Part shown: positions 1-5,396 of the stretch, one piece after another | Layout: each line of letters opens with the position of its first letter | Position numbering within the stretch: the stretch's first letter is position 1 | Assembly: GCA_947461165.1 (NCBI GenBank) | Contig: CANHJR010000081.1 | Location: forward strand, 1 to 6,126 | DNA from: Saprospirales bacterium | GTDB lineage: Bacteria > Bacteroidota > Bacteroidia > Chitinophagales > JADJOU01 | Direction of reading: 5' to 3' | DNA: 6,126 nucleotides | The notes under the pieces: generated by a model | Databases searched by the model: none | The model's input: only the letters and a program-made list of their open reading frames with translations | What the model was told of the DNA's origin: nothing | Program-made: the position numbers and the translations under genes

Positions 1-1109
1 CTTATATTGTTACAACTGGAGTACCATTCATCCGTATAGCCCCAGATGCAAGATCATCTGGCATGGCTGAAGCAGGAGTCTCAACCAATGCCGATAATTA
101 TAGTGGATTTCATAACCCTGCAAAATTTGCTTTTATAGAAAATGACATGGGCGCTTCGTTCAATTTTGCACCGTGGCTTAGACAAATCACAAATGATATA
201 TACCTCATCAATGTCAATGGTTATTCCAAGATCAATGAAAACCATGTGATGGCCGGAGGGATTCGTTATTTTACGCTAGGTCAGATCAACTATACAGACC
301 GCACAGGTGCAGGAATTGGATCCTCTAAGCCTTTTGAAGTCACTGCCGAGGGACATTATGCCTTTCGATTGGCTGAATTTCTAAGTATAGGTGCGTCAGG
401 TCGATTTATCTTATCCAATCTGTCAAATAATTCATCAGAAACTGCCCCGCAAATTCCTGCCGGAACTGCTGTTGGTCTGGACTTAGCTATGTTTTATTCC
501 AAGCCCTTGGAAATTCGCAACTTTGAGTCTTCTAAGATAAATTTTGGTGTCAATCTTTCAAATCTAGGTACCAAAATTCAATACCTAGATATAAGTGCCC
601 CTGATTATATACCTACAAACCTTGCTGTTGGAGCGACTTTTGAGGGTAATTTGGATCAGTACAATGGTTTCTCAGCTACACTTCAGGTTGACAAATTATT
701 GGTGCCAAACCCTACATACACCTTGAACTCGAACAACGAACGCGTCCTTCTTGATGCCAACAACAATGGTATCGCCGACTTCAAAGAATTATCATCTATC
801 GGTGGTGCATTTTCTTCTTTCTCAGATAATGGTGATGGATTCGCTGGTGAGTTAAAAGAGTTTATTGTCAAAATTGCGGCTGAATACAATTATGAAAAAG
901 CATACTTCGCTAGAGCAGGATTCTTTTATGAGCCTGATGCTGCGGGAGGCCGACAATTTGCCACACTAGGATTGGGTGTAAAATACAATACCATGAAAAT
1001 TGATTTTTCATATTTGCTGCCAATTACGCAACAGAGATCACCACTTGATAATCAGATGAGAGTATCCTTAGCGTTCAATCTTGGCGACAGCAAGAAGTCA
1101 AGCTACTAG
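1..1109 (+). CDS. porV: PorV, type IX secretion system outer-membrane protein (5' partial)
   Basis: PorV is an outer-membrane beta-barrel of the FadL-like type. In the type IX system it docks on the SprA translocon, collects cargo by its C-terminal signal domain and passes it to the PorU attachment complex (family knowledge). The frame is already open at base 3 and reads FIRIAPDARSSGMAEAGV, the conserved PorV N-terminal segment. The ATG at 63 is therefore internal, and probably only the signal peptide and a few residues are missing. Numbered from the codon at base 3, 368 residues are visible. Further family features are HNPAKFAF (residues 37-44), APWLR (56-60), SSFSDNGDGF with GELKEF just after (271-286), and alternating barrel strands up to VSLAFNL (354-360). 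Residues 251-262 (DANNNGIADFKE) form an EF-hand-like loop inside an extracellular-type insertion. porU often lies next to porV in this phylum; here that side is outside the window. The family call is firm. Confidence 0.93.
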   Translation, partial: YIVTTGVPFIRIAPDARSSGMAEAGVSTNADNYSGFHNPAKFAFIENDMGASFNFAPWLRQITNDIYLINVNGYSKINENHVMAGGIRYFTLGQINYTDRTGAGIGSSKPFEVTAEGHYAFRLAEFLSIGASGRFILSNLSNNSSETAPQIPAGTAVGLDLAMFYSKPLEIRNFESSKINFGVNLSNLGTKIQYLDISAPDYIPTNLAVGATFEGNLDQYNGFSATLQVDKLLVPNPTYTLNSNNERVLLDANNNGIADFKELSSIGGAFSSFSDNGDGFAGELKEFIVKIAAEYNYEKAYFARAGFFYEPDAAGGRQFATLGLGVKYNTMKIDFSYLLPITQQRSPLDNQMRVSLAFNLGDSKKSSY

Positions 1110-1143
1110 GCTTTTAAAGAATACTCTTACTTTATGTATGGTG

Positions 1144-1167
1144 TATTTTGGATCATATCTCAAAATA
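1144..1167. repeat. AT-rich inverted repeat downstream of porV
   Basis: TATTTTG (1144-1150) and CAAAATA (1161-1167) are perfect 7-base complements around a 10-base loop, starting 34 bases after the porV stop. A hairpin here could mark the 3' end of the porV message, but no T-run follows and the stem is AT-rich. The rest of the gap to the next gene shows no convincing small gene. Confidence 0.3.
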
Positions 1168-1277
1168 TATAAGGTAATAAATGCTTTGAGAGGAACCAAA
1201 ACCTGCCTTTTTACTCATTGTATAAACATTTTCTGCACCCAAAACGATTTGCGAGGACTTAGAAACATTGTTTCCAT

Positions 1278-1285
1278 TAAATTTG
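1278..1285 (+). promoter_or_regulatory. Bacteroidota-type -7 promoter element for the ALDH7 operon
   Basis: TAAATTTG matches the Bacteroidota -7 consensus TAnnTTTG. Transcription would begin a few bases downstream, giving a leader of roughly 10-15 bases before the ATG at 1304. No TTG is seen at the expected -33 distance (about 1254-1259), so this is half a promoter by sequence. Its position argues that translation starts at 1304 and not at the in-frame TTG at 1268, which lies upstream of the box. Confidence 0.5.
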
Positions 1286-1303
1286 CTCTCTCAAAACAAA
1301 TAC

Positions 1304-2827
1304 ATGGAATTTTTAAGAACATTTGGAATTACTGAAACGAATAGTGGCACATCAACTGGTAAGAATTTTCTTGCAGGCAAAGGTGAATTATTCTCGACCT
1401 ATTCACCGGTCGATGGACAAAAAATAGGGGCCGTTTATGCTACAACAAAGGAGCAATACGAGGAAGTCGTCTCAAAAGCAACCGAAGCATATCAATACTG
1501 GCGGACAATACCAGCACCAAAGCGTGGCGAAATCGTTCGCCAACTAGGTGATGCGTTTCGCAAACACAAAGATGATCTTGGGAAATTGGTGAGCTATGAG
1601 ATGGGTAAATCACTTCAAGAAGGGCTTGGCGAAGTTCAAGAGATTATAGACATTTGCGATTATGCTGTTGGTCTTTCTCGTCAATTATATGGCATGACTA
1701 CTCATTCAGAGCGACCAAATCACAGAATGTATGAGCAATATCATCCATTGGGAATTGTAGGCATCATTTCAGCATTCAATTTTCCTGTTGCCGTTTGGAG
1801 CTGGAATTCTATGCTGGCATGGGTTTGTGGAGATGTTTGTATTTGGAAGCCATCCGAGAAAACGCCATTGTGCTCCATAGCCTGTCAGTTTATAACCAAT
1901 GAAGTCTTCCAAAAAAACAATATACCAGAAGGTGTGAGTTGTCTCATTCAAGGAGATTATCAGGTAGGTCAGTGGCTGAGTGAGGATGAAAGAATCCCCC
2001 TAATCTCTGCGACTGGTTCTACACGAATGGGTAAAGAGGTGGCTAAGGTTGTCGCTGGACGACTTGGCAGAAGTTTACTAGAACTTGGAGGCAACAATGC
2101 CATCATCATCACCGAGTCTGCTGATCTTAAAATGGTCATTCCAGGAGCTGTTTTTGGTGCTGTTGGTACCGGTGGACAGCGATGCACAAGTACTCGTAGA
2201 CTTATTATTCACGAATCCATATACGATAAGGTAAAGGAGAACCTAGTCAAAGCTTATCAGCAGATCAAGATTGGCAATCCACTCGATGCTGCAAACCATA
2301 TGGGACCGCTTATAGATGAACAAGCGGTATCTATATACAAATCAGCGATTGAATCTGCAAAAGCACAAGGTGCTAATATGCTAATCGAAGGTGATTCTAT
2401 AGCGATACAAGGCTTGCAAAGCAACTGCTATGTGTCGCCATCCATAGCTGAAGTTAGGCATGATCTACCAATTGTGCAGACAGAAACCTTTGCTCCGTTG
2501 CTTTATATTATGAAGTATAAGACCCTCGATGAAGCCATTGCTATCCAAAACAATGTGCGTCAAGGTCTATCCTCGGCTATCATGACTATGAATATGCGTG
2601 ACGCAGAACTATTTCTTTCTTGCAATGGCTCTGACTGCGGGATTGCAAATGTCAATATTGGGACGTCTGGAGCTGAAATTGGTGGGGCATTTGGAGGGGA
2701 AAAAGAAACGGGTGGAGGCCGAGAATCTGGCTCTGATAGCTGGAAAGCATATATGCGTCGACAGACAAATACCATCAATTATGGAATTGACTTGCCTCTG
2801 GCACAAGGAATCAAGTTCGACTTATAA
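1304..2827 (+). CDS. amaB: ALDH7-family aldehyde dehydrogenase (alpha-aminoadipic semialdehyde / piperideine-6-carboxylate dehydrogenase)
   Basis: This 507-residue cytosolic enzyme is expected to oxidise L-alpha-aminoadipate 6-semialdehyde, in equilibrium with piperideine-6-carboxylate, to alpha-aminoadipate with NAD+, a step of lysine or pipecolate breakdown. Visible catalytic residues are Asn159 in AFNFP, Lys182 in WKPSE, the GSTRMG nucleotide-binding turn (238-243), general base Glu260 in LLELGG, nucleophile Cys294 in GQRC and Glu394 in TETF. ALDH7 specificity is shown by GEVQEIIDICDYAVGLSR (109-126), by Arg293 before the cysteine and Glu113 (matching human ALDH7A1 Arg301 and Glu121 with a constant offset of 8), and by SGAEIGGAFGGEK with GGGRESGSDSW after it (455-480). 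Length is normal for the family. I chose the ATG at 1304; an in-frame TTG at 1268 would add 12 residues of no family character. The next gene follows after 13 bases. The symbol follows the Pseudomonas enzyme, and the substrate is inferred from homology. Confidence 0.93.
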   Translation: MEFLRTFGITETNSGTSTGKNFLAGKGELFSTYSPVDGQKIGAVYATTKEQYEEVVSKATEAYQYWRTIPAPKRGEIVRQLGDAFRKHKDDLGKLVSYEMGKSLQEGLGEVQEIIDICDYAVGLSRQLYGMTTHSERPNHRMYEQYHPLGIVGIISAFNFPVAVWSWNSMLAWVCGDVCIWKPSEKTPLCSIACQFITNEVFQKNNIPEGVSCLIQGDYQVGQWLSEDERIPLISATGSTRMGKEVAKVVAGRLGRSLLELGGNNAIIITESADLKMVIPGAVFGAVGTGGQRCTSTRRLIIHESIYDKVKENLVKAYQQIKIGNPLDAANHMGPLIDEQAVSIYKSAIESAKAQGANMLIEGDSIAIQGLQSNCYVSPSIAEVRHDLPIVQTETFAPLLYIMKYKTLDEAIAIQNNVRQGLSSAIMTMNMRDAELFLSCNGSDCGIANVNIGTSGAEIGGAFGGEKETGGGRESGSDSWKAYMRRQTNTINYGIDLPLAQGIKFDL

Positions 2828-2840
2828 CAAATAAGTCTTT

Positions 2841-3308
2841 ATGAAACTCATATCCCAGATTGCTGAACTAGAGAAGTATATTGAACATCATTGTGAAATC
2901 AACTTAAAAGTTTCTTCAGCACCTGTAGGATGGCATATCGAGCATAGTCTTATGGTTGTCTCTGGAATAACATATCACATTTTAAAGTCTAACCCGAAAG
3001 ATTACAAATGGCAGTTTAGTCTATCCAAAACGATCATTTTCCTCACCAGAAAAATCCCTAGAGGAAAATCAAAAGCGCCAAGTCTGGTTAATCCAAAAGA
3101 ATATTCTTTAGATGCTATTCAAGATATTCTGATCAAAGGAAAGGCGAGTGCGGAAAAGTACCATTCAATGGACAAAGACCAGTTTTTTCTGCATCCTAAT
3201 TTTGGTAATTTAAAATCAAAAGATGCATTGAAACTCCTAGAAATACATACGGAACATCACCTGAGTATCATCCAAGATATTCTCATGAAAAATCTTTGCG
3301 TTTTATAG
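2841..3308 (+). CDS. DUF1569 / DinB-like four-helix-bundle protein
   Basis: The 155-residue product looks like the DUF1569 branch of the DinB / YfiT-like putative metal-binding superfamily, small four-helix bundles that usually hold a metal with three histidines. Visible marks are VGWHIEHS (residues 29-36), with His32 and His35 as candidate ligands, and EIHTEHHL (134-141), with His136, His139 and His140. Between them are a basic KIPRGKSKAP segment (71-80) and HPNFG (118-122), both typical of DUF1569. There is no signal peptide or clear membrane segment, so it is probably cytosolic. The start is 13 bases after the ALDH7 stop with no promoter element between them, so co-transcription is likely. 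Biochemical function is unknown; the superfamily includes thiol-dependent transferases and isomerases, but nothing here identifies a substrate. Confidence 0.85.
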   Translation: MKLISQIAELEKYIEHHCEINLKVSSAPVGWHIEHSLMVVSGITYHILKSNPKDYKWQFSLSKTIIFLTRKIPRGKSKAPSLVNPKEYSLDAIQDILIKGKASAEKYHSMDKDQFFLHPNFGNLKSKDALKLLEIHTEHHLSIIQDILMKNLCVL

Positions 3309-3345
3309 GAGCCAAACTCTTGCTAAATAAAAAGCTGGCAAAAGC

Positions 3346-3870
3346 TCAATCATGTTGAAGGATAGAAGTAATTTTATCAACTAAAAAGTCATAATCCTGA
3401 ATCGCATGTTCTTCGTCTAGCCAGATTGTTCCCTGACAATCATCGAACACTTTACAAGAAACCATAGGATCAATCACCATATCCAACCTACTCAAGAAAA
3501 TCCATTTCCTTTTATTATGATATGTGGTTGGCTTATAATTCAACAAATCTGCCTCAGGCACTCCATATTTTCCAATAGAATACATAGGCGAAATACAAGG
3601 ATTTACGAGGATACAATCGGGTATATCAAAATTTTCAGCCATCCAGTTGGCCCAATAGCCACCTAAACTATTCCCAATCAAAATGATTTTAGACAATCTA
3701 TGCTGTTCAAACCAAGCTTTCATTAGCTCATAATTTTCACTTGGGTCGATCTGGTTATATGAGATTGTATGAATCAGATCCTTGAATTCATTACGCACCG
3801 CTATGAGTCCTTTGGAGTGATCTCCTCCGCCCCAACCATAGATATACAAAATTTTGACGTCATTGCTCAT
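3346..3870 (-). CDS. YqiA (UPF0227)-like alpha/beta hydrolase
   Basis: This 174-residue single-domain alpha/beta hydrolase resembles the YqiA / UPF0227 group of small serine esterases and, more distantly, RBBP9-type hydrolases. It opens on strand KILYIYGWGGG (residues 6-16), which carries the oxyanion-side glycines. The nucleophile elbow is IGNSLGGYWANW (65-76) with Ser68. VNPCISP (89-95) matches the conserved VNPAV..P segment of YqiA. The acid is probably Asp130 in LSRLDMVID (Asp134 is the alternative), and the histidine is His155 in DEEHAIQDYD. No signal peptide is present, so it is probably cytosolic. The natural substrate is unknown. It converges on the DUF1569 gene with a 37-base gap and has its own upstream promoter. 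No other in-frame ATG precedes the first beta strand, so the start at 3870 is firm. The family call is good; the exact subfamily is less certain. Confidence 0.87.
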   Translation of the reverse strand: MSNDVKILYIYGWGGGDHSKGLIAVRNEFKDLIHTISYNQIDPSENYELMKAWFEQHRLSKIILIGNSLGGYWANWMAENFDIPDCILVNPCISPMYSIGKYGVPEADLLNYKPTTYHNKRKWIFLSRLDMVIDPMVSCKVFDDCQGTIWLDEEHAIQDYDFLVDKITSILQHD

Positions 3871-3874
3871 TCTA

Positions 3875-3903
3875 CAAAAGTAATATAAACCCAGATTTCA
3901 CAA
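3875..3903 (-). promoter_or_regulatory. Bacteroidota-type promoter for the hydrolase gene
   Basis: On the minus strand, TTG (3903-3901) is followed after 18 bases by TACTTTTG (3882-3875), a match to the -33 TTG / -7 TAnnTTTG promoter of Bacteroidota. The -7 box ends four bases before the ATG (3870-3868). Transcription would therefore begin at or within a few bases of the start codon, so the message should be leaderless or nearly so. A dyad at 3892-3915 covers the -33 element. Confidence 0.6.
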
Positions 3904-3915
3904 TACAGAAATCTG
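3892..3915. repeat. Inverted repeat over the hydrolase -33 element (possible operator)
   Basis: CAGATTTC (3892-3899) and GAAATCTG (3908-3915) are perfect 8-base complements around an 8-base spacer. The dyad contains the TTG of the minus-strand promoter. A dimeric repressor bound here would block that promoter, but no binding protein is identifiable from this window. Confidence 0.5.
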
Positions 3916-3930
3916 CCTATGGGGCTAGCG

Positions 3931-3961
3931 ATCCTGACGAAATAATTGCCAGGATGTCAGG
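3931..3961. repeat. Overlapping short inverted repeats with two alternative pairings
   Basis: ATCCTG (3931-3936) can pair with CAGGAT (3950-3955), while the overlapping CCTGAC (3933-3938) can pair with GTCAGG (3956-3961). The two stems share four left-arm bases and exclude each other. Each is only 6 base pairs with loops of 13 and 17, so chance is plausible. Confidence 0.3.
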
Positions 3962-4003
3962 GTTAATCCAGACATAAATTTGATTTTATAAAATTTGTCG
4001 TTG

Positions 4004-4024
4004 ATGAAGCGTCGATCGCTTCAT
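4004..4024. repeat. Perfect 8-base inverted repeat upstream of rocD
   Basis: ATGAAGCG (4004-4011) and CGCTTCAT (4017-4024) are exact complements around the 5-base spacer TCGAT. It lies 40 bases upstream of the rocD -33 element, where an activator or repressor site could be. No T-run of terminator type follows on either strand, so an operator fits better than a terminator. Confidence 0.5.
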
Positions 4025-4063
4025 TTGTTATAAACTGAGGATTCACCTGATATTTGGCTGCAA

Positions 4064-4090
4064 TTGTTCAAGAAAATCTCCGTACATTTG
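4064..4090 (+). promoter_or_regulatory. Bacteroidota-type promoter for rocD
   Basis: TACATTTG (4083-4090) matches the -7 consensus TAnnTTTG. A TTG lies at 4064-4066, a spacing of 16, slightly shorter than usual for this promoter class. Transcription should begin near 4094-4098, leaving a leader of about 15 bases before the ATG at 4112. No Shine-Dalgarno sequence is visible in that leader, as is normal in this phylum. Confidence 0.6.
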
Positions 4091-4111
4091 TGAATAGAAA
4101 AACGATGCTTA

Positions 4112-5344
4112 ATGGACCAATCAATGACCAGAACCAACCACCTAATAGAGCTTGAAGAAAAGTATGGCGCGCACAACTATCACCCGATACCAGTAGTGGT
4201 ATCTCGAGGTCTTGGCGTCCATGTTTGGGATGTAGAGGGTTGGAAATATTTAGATTTTTTATCCGCTTATTCTGCAGTGAATCAAGGGCATTGTCATCCT
4301 AGAATTGTCAAGGCATTGACAGATCAGGCGGAGAAACTCACCCTTATTTCTAGAGCATTTCACAATAGTGAGCTGGGAGAATATGAAAAATTCATGTGCA
4401 ATATTTTTGGATATGACAAAATTCTACCAATGAACTCTGGAGCTGAGGCTGTGGAGACCGCATTAAAATTGTGCAGAAAGTGGGGTTATAAGAAAAAAGG
4501 AATACCTCAAAATGAAGCAATTATCATCTTTGCCACTGGTAATTTTCACGGTCGTACCTTAGCTATCATTTCTGGAAGCACAGAAGATAGTAGCAAAAAT
4601 GATTTTGGTCCATACCTTCCAAATATAGAGATTGTAGAATATGGCAATATTGAGGCTCTGAAAAAAGTCATTCAAAACAGGAATGTAGCTGGTTTCATGA
4701 TAGAACCAATTCAAGGGGAAGCTGGAATTATTATGCCGGGGGAAGCTTATCTAAAGGCTTGCTCTGAGCTATGCAAAGAGCATAACGTATTATTTATAGA
4801 TGATGAGGTTCAAACGGGGATAGGTAGAACTGGTAAAATGCTTGCGATAGATCATGCTGGAGTCAAACCCGATATTCTTGTTCTTGGCAAGGCGCTTTCA
4901 GGAGGTGTATTACCAGTTTCAGCGGTCTTGGCCAATGACGACATCATGCTTTGCATTCAACCTGGGGAGCACGGATCTACGTTTGGTGGTAATCCGCTCG
5001 CATGTGCCGTCGCCACGGAAGCCATCAAGGTTGTCCTGGATGAGAAACTCGCAGACAATGCCAATAAAATGGGAGAACTATTTAGAGCCGAGTTAAAGAA
5101 ACTAAGTCATCCGCTTATAAAAGAAATTCGAGGAAAGGGATTGCTAAATGCAATTGAAATTAACGATGCCCCTGAGAGCAAGACAGCTTGGAATCTTTGT
5201 CTCAAATTTGCAGAAAATGGTCTTCTTGCAAAACCTACCCATGGTAATATCATTCGACTAGCGCCACCTCTTGTTATCAAAGAGGAAGAAATTCTTACGG
5301 CAGTAGCCATCATTGACAAGTCCTTGAAAACTTTTCAAGCTTGA
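4112..5344 (+). CDS. rocD: Ornithine aminotransferase (ornithine--oxo-acid transaminase)
   Basis: RocD is a PLP-dependent class III aminotransferase that moves the delta-amino group of ornithine to 2-oxoglutarate. It yields glutamate and glutamate semialdehyde (pyrroline-5-carboxylate), linking arginine, ornithine and proline metabolism. The 410 residues are normal length. Alignment to human OAT by eye has a constant offset of 32: PLP lysine Lys260 (human Lys292) in LGKALSGG, Asp231 (Asp263) in DDEVQTG, Glu203 (Glu235) in QGEAG, Arg148 (Arg180) and Phe145 (Phe177) in GNFHGRT, and the ornithine-specific Tyr23 (Tyr55) in GAHNYHP and Tyr53 (Tyr85) in SAYSAVNQGH. That tyrosine pair separates OAT from acetylornithine and GABA aminotransferases. 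LLAKPTHG and LAPPLVI near the C-terminus also fit. The start at 4112 follows the promoter; Met5 (ATG at 4124) is a possible alternative. The gene is divergent from the hydrolase and 52 bases before the TonB receptor gene. Confidence 0.96.
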   Translation: MDQSMTRTNHLIELEEKYGAHNYHPIPVVVSRGLGVHVWDVEGWKYLDFLSAYSAVNQGHCHPRIVKALTDQAEKLTLISRAFHNSELGEYEKFMCNIFGYDKILPMNSGAEAVETALKLCRKWGYKKKGIPQNEAIIIFATGNFHGRTLAIISGSTEDSSKNDFGPYLPNIEIVEYGNIEALKKVIQNRNVAGFMIEPIQGEAGIIMPGEAYLKACSELCKEHNVLFIDDEVQTGIGRTGKMLAIDHAGVKPDILVLGKALSGGVLPVSAVLANDDIMLCIQPGEHGSTFGGNPLACAVATEAIKVVLDEKLADNANKMGELFRAELKKLSHPLIKEIRGKGLLNAIEINDAPESKTAWNLCLKFAENGLLAKPTHGNIIRLAPPLVIKEEEILTAVAIIDKSLKTFQA

Positions 5345-5369
5345 TCCTAAGAAGATTTGATACGATTTT

Positions 5370-5390
5370 CGTCATTGTGACGTTTTATTT
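5370..5390 (+). terminator. Weak terminator-like hairpin after rocD
   Basis: CGTCA (5370-5374), loop TTG, TGACG (5378-5382) forms a perfect 5-base-pair stem followed directly by TTTTATTT. It starts 26 bases after the rocD stop and ends 6 bases before the next ATG. The stem is short, so termination may be partial and read-through into the receptor gene is possible. Confidence 0.4.
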
Positions 5391-5396
5391 CAGTCT

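Noticed and set aside
683..889. Minus-strand reading frame inside porV.
   Set aside because: It is opposite a well-supported gene and its translation is low-complexity serine-rich sequence without motifs.
1081..1335. Plus-strand reading frame of 84 codons overlapping the porV end and the ALDH7 start.
   Set aside because: It starts inside porV in another frame, has no family character and overlaps both flanking genes and the promoter.
1769..2806. Several minus-strand and alternative-frame reading frames of 60-80 codons inside the ALDH7 gene.
   Set aside because: All lie within a strongly conserved enzyme gene in other frames and show no recognisable domain or promoter.
2841..3308. DNA-damage role for the DinB-like protein.
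   Set aside because: The DinB superfamily name comes from a Bacillus damage-inducible gene. The fold does not imply repair, and DUF1569 members have no such evidence here.
3309..3347. Possible bidirectional terminator between the convergent DUF1569 and hydrolase genes.
   Set aside because: Only a 4-base AGCT stem with a downstream T-rich stretch is seen on the minus strand, and weak GCCA/TGGC and GAGC/GCTC pairings on the plus strand; none is strong enough to call.
4105..4155. A 16-codon upstream frame starting at ATG 4105 and overlapping the rocD start in another frame.
   Set aside because: It lacks a ribosome signal and shows no leader-peptide features such as runs of Arg; it is too short to support from one sequence.
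4854..5319. Alternative-frame and minus-strand reading frames inside rocD.
   Set aside because: They overlap the conserved rocD core and have no family resemblance.
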